From: Lachnoclostridium sp.
GTDB taxonomy: Bacteria > Bacillota > Clostridia > Lachnospirales > Lachnospiraceae
DNA length: 7,253 nucleotides
Reading direction: 5' to 3'
Assembly (NCBI GenBank): GCA_003445895.1
Contig: DMCD01000090.1
Location: 1,695 to 8,947, forward strand
Part shown: in pieces, positions 1 through 5,999 of the stretch
Position numbering within the stretch: position 1 is the first letter of the stretch
Layout of the letters: each line of letters starts with the position of its first letter
The notes under the pieces: generated by a model
What the model was told of the DNA's origin: nothing
Database searches by the model: none
What the model saw: only the letters and a program-made list of their open reading frames with translations
Made by a program: the position numbers and the translations under genes

Positions 1-674
1 CCCGCTCCGGTCAGGGCGTTCAGCAGAGTGGATTTTCCCGCATTGGTATACCCCACAATGGCGGCCGAAAGAGCAAAATCCTGCTTTCTCTGCTTTCTTG
101 TCACTTCCCGGTGCCGGTCCACATCCCGTAACTCTGCCTTCAGCTGGCCGATGCGCTCGTGAATGCGCCGGCGGTCCACCTCCAGCTTTTTCTCGCCGGG
201 GCCTCTCGTTCCGATGCCGCCGCCCTGTCTTGACAGGTAATCCCGGAATCCGGCCAGCCGGATGGACCGGTACTTTAACTGGGCCAGCTCCACCTGAATC
301 TTGCCTTCGCTGGTCACCGCATGGGCAGCGAAGATATCCAGGATCACCATGGTGCGGTCCATGACCTTCATGCCCAGCGCATCCTCCAGATTTCGCAGCT
401 GTGCCGGGGAAAGCTCGTCATCGCAGACGACGCCGTCCGCTCCCCGCTCTTCGGCGAGCTCGCGCAGCTCTTCCACCTTGCCCTTGCCGAGATAGGTGGC
501 GGAGCTTACACTGTCCAGGTTCTGGATCAGTCTTCCGACCACCTCGGCGCCGGCCGTATCGCAGAGCTCCGCCAGCTCATCCAGCGAATCCTCCGTGCCG
601 TCGCCGGCCGCTCTCGCCGCCGCAAACAGCACCACCTTTTCTCTGCGCTCTTCCACCTCTATCAAATCTGCCAT
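1..674 (-). CDS. hflX: GTPase HflX, C-terminal part cut by the window edge
   Basis: HflX is a ribosome-associated GTPase that binds the 50S subunit and, in studied bacteria, splits stalled or hibernating 70S ribosomes under stress. The 224 codons visible hold the HflX-specific N-terminal domain (including SSATYLGKGKVEEL near residue 60), the RQGGGIGTRGPGEKKLE linker (around 150-165) that marks the family, a charged helical segment, and the start of the G domain with P-loop GYTNAGKS at residues 208-215. The later G motifs lie beyond the left edge. The start is the ATG at 674-672, preceded by AGGA six bases upstream; that site overlaps the stop of the lipoprotein gene, and the two genes are 8 nt apart. 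It is the last visible gene of the leftward operon. The family assignment is very secure; completeness cannot be judged. Confidence 0.96.
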   Translation of the reverse strand, partial: MADLIEVEERREKVVLFAAARAAGDGTEDSLDELAELCDTAGAEVVGRLIQNLDSVSSATYLGKGKVEELRELAEERGADGVVCDDELSPAQLRNLEDALGMKVMDRTMVILDIFAAHAVTSEGKIQVELAQLKYRSIRLAGFRDYLSRQGGGIGTRGPGEKKLEVDRRRIHERIGQLKAELRDVDRHREVTRKQRKQDFALSAAIVGYTNAGKSTLLNALTGA

Positions 675-682
675 ATATAATC

Positions 683-1522
683 CTATTCTCCCGCGGGATT
701 CTGAACCCGGCTCTCCAGAAACATAATCTCCCGATCCACTGTCTCATCGGCGCCGTATCTGTCCCGGTAGTCTTTAAACGCCTCCAGGGCTCCGGCATAA
801 TCTCCCGTATATTCCGCCAGCACTGCCAGATTTACGGCCAGCTCCTTTTCGCTGATTTCCTGTGCTGCAGCGGCCGCCTCCGTGTCGCCGGAGGCCCGCT
901 TCTCCAGGCCCTTCTCGAACATTTCCCGGGCCTTCTCATAGTTTTTCTCCGCCATACAGCACATGCCCGCCCGGTTGTAAACCTCCGGGTGTTCGGCACC
1001 TGCCGAAAATTCCTCGTTGCACAGCTCCGCCGCCTCGGTGGTCATCCCGGCATCCGACAGGGCCTGCCCCGTCATCCGGAAAGCAGTGACGCACCCCGGC
1101 GTCTCAAAGGAAGCATGCTTCCGGTCCATATCTCTTGCGCTCCGGTAATCGGCAAGGGCCTGGGAAGCTTCCCCCAGTCCGGCCTCCGAAGCCGCCAGGT
1201 AATAAGTATATTCTGCCTTTTCTCCGTATTCCTCCAAAAGGCGGGTCCAGGTAGCCTTTGCCGCCCCGTAATCTCCGGCACAGAACTCCGAATCCGCCCG
1301 CCATTCCAGAAGATCCCGCACGTGCTTTTTGGACGCGTGTCCCGTATCCTCCAGGGCGGTCCCGAAGGCCTCCGCCGCGCCGGCATAATCGCCGGATGAA
1401 AGCAGTTCCTGTCCCCGGGCCTTCGCCTCCCTGGCTTCCTTCGGCAGCCCGCAGCCGGCGCTGCACAGAAGGACTGCTGCAGAAAGCAGCACAAGAGCTG
1501 TTCTTTTCAGTCTCATGAGCAT
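683..1522 (-). CDS. TPR-repeat lipoprotein
   Basis: This 279-residue protein is predicted to be exported and anchored to the outer face of the membrane. Residues 1-24 form a lipoprotein signal: basic MLMRLKR, hydrophobic TALVLLSAAVLL, then a CSAGC lipobox with Cys24 as the lipidated residue. The rest is helical and shows about six TPR-like units, near residues 30-60, 68-100, 103-135, 147-175, 180-209 and 229-257, with the usual G-x-Y-x-x-A pattern (SGDYAGAAEAF, AGDYGAAKATW, EKNYEKAREMF, TGDYAGALEAF). TPR repeats mediate protein contacts, so it may scaffold an envelope complex, but no partner is evident. The reading frame is open well upstream, but that part lies inside dut; the ATG at 1522 has GAGGA seven bases upstream and starts the signal peptide, so I chose it. 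It begins 17 nt after dut and ends 8 nt before hflX. Fold and location are well supported; function is unknown. Confidence 0.88.
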   Translation of the reverse strand: MLMRLKRTALVLLSAAVLLCSAGCGLPKEAREAKARGQELLSSGDYAGAAEAFGTALEDTGHASKKHVRDLLEWRADSEFCAGDYGAAKATWTRLLEEYGEKAEYTYYLAASEAGLGEASQALADYRSARDMDRKHASFETPGCVTAFRMTGQALSDAGMTTEAAELCNEEFSAGAEHPEVYNRAGMCCMAEKNYEKAREMFEKGLEKRASGDTEAAAAAQEISEKELAVNLAVLAEYTGDYAGALEAFKDYRDRYGADETVDREIMFLESRVQNPAGE

Positions 1523-1539
1523 AACATTTTCCTCAAATC

Positions 1540-1971
1540 TCAGTTTTTTCCCGTGCTCCCGAAGCCTCCCCGGTCCTGTCCCGCAAGGCGTTCTGTCTTC
1601 ACGAAGGTAAGCGCCGGCTGATGCTCCATAATCCGGAACTGGCAGATCCTGTCGTTGACATGAATCTCCGTATCCCGGAGCGCATAGGCCGGAAAATGCC
1701 ACTGATCCCCGTTCCCGCAGTAGGTCTCATCGATGATTCCCATGCTGTTGGTCTGGATGATGCCGAAATTCTTGAAGGTACTGCTCCGCGGCACGATATG
1801 GGCCTCATATCCCGCGGGAAGCTCCACGGCAATCCCCAGCGGAATAAGACAGAATTCCCCCTTCTTCAGGGAAATATTCCTGGCAGAGCGCAGGTCAATC
1901 CAGTCCGACTTTCCCTCAATATAGCGGAGTTCCTCGATTTCCTCCGAAAGATAATGGACCTTAATCTCCAT
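1540..1971 (-). CDS. dut: dUTP diphosphatase (trimeric dUTPase)
   Basis: It hydrolyses dUTP to dUMP and pyrophosphate, keeping uracil out of DNA and feeding thymidylate synthesis. At 143 residues it has the normal size of a trimeric, all-beta dUTPase. The five family motifs are recognisable: I, DWIDLRSA (23-30); II, PRSS (61-64); [20 protein letters not shown] (75-91) with the catalytic Asp81 and uracil-stacking Tyr84; IV, RICQF (108-112); V, the glycine-rich RGGFGSTG (134-141) that closes over the phosphates. Motif I lacks the common AGYD form and motif III reads YCG rather than YRG, so it belongs to a divergent branch. The ATG at 1971 overlaps the end of scpB by 11 nt and has AAGGAG seven bases upstream, inside scpB, which suggests translational coupling. 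A dCTP deaminase is a less likely alternative because the PRSS and RGGFGSTG motifs are typical of dUTPases. Confidence 0.93.
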   Translation of the reverse strand: MEIKVHYLSEEIEELRYIEGKSDWIDLRSARNISLKKGEFCLIPLGIAVELPAGYEAHIVPRSSTFKNFGIIQTNSMGIIDETYCGNGDQWHFPAYALRDTEIHVNDRICQFRIMEHQPALTFVKTERLAGQDRGGFGSTGKN

Positions 1972-2596
1972 CCGGCATCTCCTTCATCGCCCCGTCGGGC
2001 ACATTCTCCTGCGGATCCTCCGCCTTCTCCTCCCGGGGTTCATCCAGATTGACCTCCCGGGCCGCTTCCAGCTTAAACTCCGCTGTCTTCTCGGCACTCA
2101 CCTCCGGCAGGTCCTTTTTGCTGCCGATTCCGAACCTCCGGAGAAATTCCTCCGTCGTCGCAAACAGTGCCGGCCGTCCCGGCGCATCCAGACGCCCCAC
2201 CTCGTAGATCAGGTCATATTCCAAAAGCTTGCTGATGGCGTGGTCCGATTTGACGCCGCGGATCTTTTCAATCTCCAGCCTGGTCACGGGCTGCTTGTAG
2301 GCCACAATCGAGAGGGTCTCCTGCTGGATCTCCGTCAGCGTCTGCTTCTTCGGCGCCTTCATCACCTGGATCAGGTTCTCATAATAGGTTTCGCGGGTGC
2401 ACATCTGAAACCGGTCATTCAGCCGGATAATCTGGATTCCCCGCATTTCCTCATCATATTCCTTCTGCAGCGCAAGGACCGTCTTTTCCGCCGTATTCTT
2501 CGATACGCCCATGGCAGCGGCAAGCTGAGACAGATCCACGGACTTTCCCATGGTAAACAGCACCGCTTCCGCTATATTCCTGAGATCACTCTCCAT
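1961..2596 (-). CDS. scpB: Segregation and condensation protein ScpB
   Basis: ScpB is the kite subunit of the SMC-ScpAB condensin; a dimer binds the middle of ScpA and helps organise and segregate the chromosome. The 211 residues contain two winged-helix domains. The first starts at [24 protein letters not shown]. The second carries the highly conserved stretch from about residue 105: [20 protein letters not shown], followed by [24 protein letters not shown]. The last 45 residues are an acidic, low-complexity tail rich in Glu, Asp and Pro, usual for ScpB and probably disordered. A TTG directly before the ATG is possible, but the ATG at 2596 has GGAGG six bases upstream, the better spacing. 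That site lies in the last codons of scpA, which it overlaps by 11 nt; it also overlaps dut by 11 nt at its other end. Confidence 0.96.
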   Translation of the reverse strand: MESDLRNIAEAVLFTMGKSVDLSQLAAAMGVSKNTAEKTVLALQKEYDEEMRGIQIIRLNDRFQMCTRETYYENLIQVMKAPKKQTLTEIQQETLSIVAYKQPVTRLEIEKIRGVKSDHAISKLLEYDLIYEVGRLDAPGRPALFATTEEFLRRFGIGSKKDLPEVSAEKTAEFKLEAAREVNLDEPREEKAEDPQENVPDGAMKEMPDGD

Positions 2597-3386
2597 CAAA
2601 GTCCTCCAGTCCTTCCAGCTTCACCTCTCCGGTTTCTCCCTCCGGCTCTATGGTCTCAATGTTCATATCGTCAAACAGGGATTCCTGGGTCAGCCGGATC
2701 TTGCCGATCTTCATCAGCTCCAGCACTGCCAGAAAGGCCACCACCACATGCACCCGGTCGTGTTTTTCCCGGATCACCTGGCGGAAGCTGAAGTGCCGCC
2801 TTGTGCGGGCGTACTGCATCACGGAAGCTACGGTCTCCTCCAGGCTCACCGGCTCCCGGCGGATGGTGCCGAACCCGCTGCGGACCGGGTCAATCCGCAT
2901 GGCGCTTCTGCGCATGACGGCCTTGAAGATGGCATGCAGCTGGTCCTTCGTAAGTCCTGCCAGAACCTCATCCAGATTCACCGGCGGCTCGTACTTTGCC
3001 ACTTCCTTCGGAATCCGGGGTTCGCGGTAAAAGACCCGCTCCGCCTTCTCCTCGTACTCCTCCAGCTCTCGGGAGATGTACTTGTACATCTTGTATTCCA
3101 GGAGGCGCTGTACCAGGTCGGCCCTGGGATCGCCCTCCTCCTCTTCTTCCTCTTCCTCCGCGGGCAGAAGCATCCGGGACTTGATGTCCAGGAGCGTCGC
3201 CGCCATCACCAGGAAATCGCTGAGCAGGTCCAAATCCTGAAATTCCATCCTGCGGACGTAGTCAAGATACTGGTCCGTGATCACCTCGATGGGGATGTCG
3301 AAGATACTCACTTTATTCTTCTCTATCAGTTTCAGGAGAAGATCAAGGGGTCCCTCAAAATTCTCCAGCTTATAGGATATTTCCAT
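2586..3386 (-). CDS. scpA: Segregation and condensation protein ScpA
   Basis: ScpA is the kleisin subunit of the bacterial condensin; its N-terminus binds the neck of one SMC subunit and its C-terminus the cap of the other, closing the ring. The protein is 266 residues, normal for the family. The N-terminal signature FEGPLDLLLKLIEKNKVSIFDIPI is at residues 10-33 and the helix FLVMAATLLDIKSRMLLP at 58-75. An uninterrupted run of eight Glu follows at 77-84, then the central ScpB-binding region. The C-terminal winged helix includes RVHVVVAFLAVLELMKIGKIRLTQ. The start at 3386 gives the standard N-terminus MEISYKLENFEGP; only a weak purine-rich AAAGAAAG site precedes it. It begins 3 nt after the phosphoesterase stop, so ribosomes ending there may supply much of its initiation. 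Confidence 0.97.
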   Translation of the reverse strand: MEISYKLENFEGPLDLLLKLIEKNKVSIFDIPIEVITDQYLDYVRRMEFQDLDLLSDFLVMAATLLDIKSRMLLPAEEEEEEEEGDPRADLVQRLLEYKMYKYISRELEEYEEKAERVFYREPRIPKEVAKYEPPVNLDEVLAGLTKDQLHAIFKAVMRRSAMRIDPVRSGFGTIRREPVSLEETVASVMQYARTRRHFSFRQVIREKHDRVHVVVAFLAVLELMKIGKIRLTQESLFDDMNIETIEPEGETGEVKLEGLEDFDGE

Positions 3387-3389
3387 ATA

Positions 3390-4262
3390 TCATTCTTTCT
3401 TTGTCCCGTCGGGCAGAAGGTTTACCACCACAATCTGCGGACGATCGTTCAGACGGATGTTGACGGAATGGGTTCCCAGTCCCCGCCCCACGATCATGGT
3501 TTTCCCGTCTTTTTCGAAGCGTCCGGCGCATTCTCTGCGGAAAAACTGATACTGGGGCGTCATGAGCCCCCCGAGGTATGGCAGCCGGATGGTCCCGCCG
3601 TGAAAATGGCCGGACAGCGTAAGGTCCGCCCCCCAGGCTGCGCAGTCTTCAAAAAACTGGGGCGAATGGAGAAGCAGAATCTGAAACCGCTCCATATCGG
3701 CCTCTCCCACCGTCTCCTTCAGGTATCCCGGCGAGAGCACGGGAATCCGGAACCGGGTCCGGTAATATACATGGTCTAACCGCACGCCGGTGATGCGGAT
3801 ATCCTCCGCCGCCTCTGCGCTCTCATTTTCCAGGAATGTGACGCCGGCCTTTTCCAGCTCGGAAAAATAGTCCGTATTCCTCGTGCGCATCCGGTCCTCG
3901 TGATTCCCCGGCGCATAATATACCGGCCAGTGCTCGGCTAAAAACCGCATAAGCGAAAGGGAAACCGCATATTCCTCCCGGTCCTTCGGACAGGTCACCA
4001 GGTCCCCTCCCGCGAGAACAAAATCGGGATCAATCCGCGACAGTTCCTCCCGCAGCAGGCGGTTGTCCCTGCTGAAGCTTTTCTCATGGAGGTCCGTCAG
4101 AAAGACCAGCCGTTTCGGCTGATGAATCTTCGGCGACCGTATCTCATAGCGTTCCGTCACAAAGTGTTCTTTTTCGTATTCCGAGCGCAGATACAGAAGA
4201 CCCGCGGCTGCGGCTGCGGCGCCTGCCGCCGGTACTGCCAGCTTTCCAAGTTCTCCTGTCAT
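3390..4262 (-). CDS. Membrane-anchored calcineurin-like metallophosphoesterase
   Basis: A 290-residue two-metal phosphoesterase of the family that includes Bacillus YkuE and the YaeI/LpxH-like enzymes; the substrate cannot be read from sequence. An N-terminal hydrophobic segment at about residues 8-25, very Ala-rich, looks like an uncleaved anchor, so the catalytic domain probably sits outside the cell or at the membrane surface. All metal-binding motifs are intact: D57-x-H59 (FLTDLHE), G86-D87 (LAGGDLV), GNHE at 119-122, H199 (LLLHSP) and GHFHGG with H219 and H221. The frame is open further upstream to 4469, but the ATG at 4262 is right: AAAGGAG lies five bases upstream, the anchor starts there, and the predicted promoter is at 4351-4379. 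It is the first gene of the operon, 3 nt before scpA. YkuE-type enzymes act on cell-wall or lipid-linked phosphodiesters in some reports; that is only a possibility here. Confidence 0.9.
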   Translation of the reverse strand: MTGELGKLAVPAAGAAAAAAGLLYLRSEYEKEHFVTERYEIRSPKIHQPKRLVFLTDLHEKSFSRDNRLLREELSRIDPDFVLAGGDLVTCPKDREEYAVSLSLMRFLAEHWPVYYAPGNHEDRMRTRNTDYFSELEKAGVTFLENESAEAAEDIRITGVRLDHVYYRTRFRIPVLSPGYLKETVGEADMERFQILLLHSPQFFEDCAAWGADLTLSGHFHGGTIRLPYLGGLMTPQYQFFRRECAGRFEKDGKTMIVGRGLGTHSVNIRLNDRPQIVVVNLLPDGTKKE

Positions 4263-4272
4263 GGAAACTCCT

Positions 4273-4337
4273 TTCTGCGCCCCGCGGCATCTGCCGCGCA
4301 GATTCTGTCCGCCGGGCGTTTTTATGCCCGCGCAGAA
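4273..4337 (-). promoter_or_regulatory. Potential structured 5' leader of the scpAB operon
   Basis: The predicted leader RNA runs from about 4344 to 4263. It contains an outer inverted repeat, TTCTGCGC (4337-4330) with GCGCAGAA (4280-4273), enclosing two smaller hairpins. One is CGGGC/GCCCG with an 8-nt A-rich loop (4330-4313), the other CGCGGC/GCCGCG with a 4-nt loop (4298-4283). The outer and first inner helices share one base. A second copy of TCTGCGC (4302-4296) could pair with the same 3' arm, so two alternative folds exist. The 3' arm ends directly at the AGGAG of the first gene. This layout could modulate initiation, but it matches no riboswitch class I recognise, and no U-run suggests a terminator. 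The repeats are plain in the sequence; the regulatory role is inference. Confidence 0.45.
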
Positions 4338-4350
4338 TAATACGCATAAC

Positions 4351-4379
4351 ATTCTAACCTTCGCGGTGCAATTGGTCAA
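4351..4379 (-). promoter_or_regulatory. Sigma-A-type promoter of the metallophosphoesterase-scpAB-dut-hflX operon
   Basis: On the minus strand a TTGACC -35 box (4379-4374) and a TAGAAT -10 box (4356-4351) are separated by exactly 17 bp. Each box matches the consensus at five of six positions. Transcription should start near 4344, giving a leader of about 80 nt. No other convincing promoter was seen between the six leftward genes, so this is probably their main one. Confidence 0.75.
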
Positions 4380-4407
4380 GTATGATTCATTCTCCCTTTT
4401 TTCTATA

Positions 4408-4436
4408 TTGATAAAACAATTTCGATGAGATATGAT
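4408..4436 (+). promoter_or_regulatory. Sigma-A-type promoter of the MATE transporter gene
   Basis: A TTGATA -35 box (4408-4413) and a TATGAT -10 box (4431-4436) are 17 bp apart, each with five of six consensus bases. The start of transcription should be near 4443, giving a leader of about 25 nt. The -10 box overlaps the upstream in-frame ATG at 4432, which therefore cannot be in this transcript. The promoter stands back to back with the leftward operon promoter, with 28 bp between the two -35 boxes. Confidence 0.75.
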
Positions 4437-4450
4437 ACAGAGTGTTTTTA

Positions 4451-4458
4451 TAGGAAGG
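4451..4458 (+). promoter_or_regulatory. Ribosome binding site deciding the MATE start
   Basis: The sequence TAGGAAGG ends nine bases before the ATG at 4468. It lies downstream of the other candidate ATG (4432), so together with the promoter position it selects 4468 as the start. Confidence 0.7.
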
Positions 4459-4467
4459 CGTTTCATC

Positions 4468-5820
4468 ATGCAGAAAAATATGACCTCGGGAAGCGAATGG
4501 AAAACAATTCTTGTTTTTTCACTTCCGATTATGGGAGCGAATCTCCTTCAGGTAACCTACAACTTTGCAGACAGTGTCATCCTGGGAAATTTTGTCGGTT
4601 CCGCAGCGCTGGGTGCCGTGGGACTGGTCTTTTCCATGGTCTGGCTTCTCACCGCGGTCTGCACGGCTCTCGGCAACGGCGTAAATATCGCGGTGGCCCA
4701 GTTTTACGGCGCCGGGAAAAAACAGGAAATTCACCAGACCATCCGCGCCGCCTACCTGCTCTGCTTTCTTGTGGCGCTCTCCCTGCTCCTTCTGGCGTTT
4801 CTCATCGCCGATCCGCTGATTGTCGGATTTCTCCGGGCTCCGGAACACATGCAGGCCGACAGCCGCACCTACTTTCTGATCTACGGGGCCGGTACCATTT
4901 TCCTGCTCCTCTACAATGTTACCTACGGGATCCTCCGGGCCCACGGGGATTCCCGCGGCGCCATGGTGTTTCTCTTCGTCTCGGCGCTGCTGAACATCCT
5001 TTTGGACCTCATCTGCGTGGTAGGTCTTCACATGGGTGTTGCCGGCGCAGCCATCGCCACGGTTGTCTCCGAGGCAGGCGCGGCCATCGCCAGCATGATC
5101 TATATGAACCGGGTGCTGCCGGGATATCTCCCGAAGAACCTCCGTCCCGAAGAATTCGGCGCCTACGCCGGTCTTCTCGCAAAGCTCAGCATTCCCATCG
5201 CGCTGCAGACCATGGTCAATTCCACCTGTTTCCTGATTCTCCAGCGGCTCATCAATTCCTTCGGCACCGCCAGCATCGAGGGATATGCCGCCATGCTGAA
5301 GATCGAACAGTATGCCCACATTCCCTCCAACAGCTTCAATGTGGCCATTTCCAGCTTTACGGGCCAGAACATCGGCGCCGGTCTCTACGATCGGGCGCGG
5401 CGCGGATACCGGGCCACCATCGGGATGGGCGTGGGCATCTGCGCCGTACTCTGCATTCTTGTATTCCTGTTTGACCGTGAACTTCTGAGCATCTTCGGCA
5501 TCACCGGGGAATCCCTGAAGCGGGCCTGCGAACACCTGGATCTCCTGATGCTCTTTATCTGGATGAGCACCATTACCAACATCACCAACGGTTTCCTGCA
5601 GGGCGCCGGCGATGTAAAAACGCCCACCGTCACCACCTTCCTGAACCTGGCGGTGCGTCTCTCCCTGTCCTTTATCCTGGCCGGAACCGCGGTGGGCTAC
5701 CGCTGCTACTTTGTCAGCATGCCGCCGGCCTGGACGCTGGCCTGCCTTCTGGTGGTACTCCGGTACCGCAGCGGCCGCTGGAAGAACTACGGCATCGTAT
5801 CCGGTTCCGGAAGCCGCTGA
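4468..5820 (+). CDS. MATE-family multidrug/toxin efflux transporter
   Basis: A 450-residue inner-membrane protein of the multidrug and toxic compound extrusion family, which exports organic cations or drugs using a Na+ or H+ gradient. The size fits the usual 12-helix, two-bundle fold. The first bundle opens with LVFSLPIMGANLLQVTYNFADSVILGNFVG (about 15-44), followed by ALGNGVNIAVAQFYGAGKK and the family hallmark NILLDLICVVG...GAAIAT (about 176-201). The second bundle starts near IPIALQTMVNSTCFLILQRLINSFG and includes FTGQNIGAG. The start at 4468 was chosen over 4432 because the predicted -10 box covers the earlier ATG and TAGGAAGG lies at proper distance. Substrate and coupling ion cannot be told; a DinF-like or NorM-like role is possible. 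The last 11 codons (GIVSGSGSR end) overlap the convergent YolD-like gene by 34 bp, and no terminator is visible downstream. Confidence 0.93.
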   Translation: MQKNMTSGSEWKTILVFSLPIMGANLLQVTYNFADSVILGNFVGSAALGAVGLVFSMVWLLTAVCTALGNGVNIAVAQFYGAGKKQEIHQTIRAAYLLCFLVALSLLLLAFLIADPLIVGFLRAPEHMQADSRTYFLIYGAGTIFLLLYNVTYGILRAHGDSRGAMVFLFVSALLNILLDLICVVGLHMGVAGAAIATVVSEAGAAIASMIYMNRVLPGYLPKNLRPEEFGAYAGLLAKLSIPIALQTMVNSTCFLILQRLINSFGTASIEGYAAMLKIEQYAHIPSNSFNVAISSFTGQNIGAGLYDRARRGYRATIGMGVGICAVLCILVFLFDRELLSIFGITGESLKRACEHLDLLMLFIWMSTITNITNGFLQGAGDVKTPTVTTFLNLAVRLSLSFILAGTAVGYRCYFVSMPPAWTLACLLVVLRYRSGRWKNYGIVSGSGSR

Positions 5821-5999
5821 ATCTCCCGGGCCACCTGCTGCTCGTTTTTTTCCGCCGTCTTCTTCACGGCGTCCCCGTACCCGGTCAGTGCCGCGAAAGG
5901 TGAAAACTGAGCCGCCCGGTCCCCCACCGGCATCTGCGGATGCCGCTTCGAGACATGATGGGGCAGATGGATGATATCCTCGTAGGTGTCTTCTTTCAT
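5787..5999 (-). CDS. Short YolD-like protein, apparently lacking its C-terminal domain
   Basis: This 70-residue protein begins YEDIIHLPHHVSKRHPQMPVGDRAAQFSPFAALTGYGDAVKKTAE, the N-terminal signature of small proteins coded next to Y-family polymerases in many clostridia and annotated as YolD-like. From memory, relatives are about 110-120 residues and end in a beta-rich domain with a YFVPD-type motif; here the protein stops after a short polar helix with QRLPEPDTMP. No trace of the missing domain appears on the minus strand below 5787, which is MATE coding sequence. The start ATG overlaps the polymerase stop (ATGA) and AGGAGG lies nine bases upstream, so translation is probably coupled. In Bacillus, yolD-uvrX and yqjX-yqjW pairs are similar, and YolD proteins have been proposed to act like UmuD. 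Whether this shortened form still works is unknown. Confidence 0.8.
   Translation of the reverse strand: MKEDTYEDIIHLPHHVSKRHPQMPVGDRAAQFSPFAALTGYGDAVKKTAEKNEQQVAREIQRLPEPDTMP

Noticed and set aside
401..1399. Long plus-strand reading frame of 332 codons
   Set aside because: It lies antisense to hflX and the TPR lipoprotein, has Pro/Arg-rich composition typical of a shadow in GC-rich DNA, and has no recognisable domain.
2550..3779. Plus-strand reading frame of 409 codons
   Set aside because: It is antisense to scpA and the phosphoesterase, both of which have full family motifs; its composition is that of an antisense shadow.
4204..4220. GCGGCT short tandem repeat as a phase-variation site
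   Set aside because: There are under three six-base units, so changes would only add or remove Ala pairs in the membrane anchor without shifting the frame.
4381..4386. A second TATGAT as another rightward -10 box
   Set aside because: There is no acceptable -35 box 16-18 bp upstream, while the pair at 4408-4436 is far better.
4263..4469. N-terminal extension of the phosphoesterase up to 4469
   Set aside because: The extension crosses the predicted promoter and lies upstream of a strong AAAGGAG site and the membrane anchor start at 4262.
4519..5535. Minus-strand reading frame of 338 codons inside the MATE gene
   Set aside because: It is rich in Gly, Asp, His and Glu as expected for the antisense of a membrane protein, has no ribosome binding site or domain, and is opposite a secure gene.
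5845..5871. Hairpin CGCCGT/ACGGCG beside a run of seven T, as a terminator for MATE
   Set aside because: On the plus strand the T-run comes before the stem, and on the minus strand the stem is followed by A, so the geometry is wrong for a terminator in either direction; the bases code for KKTAEKN of the YolD-like protein.
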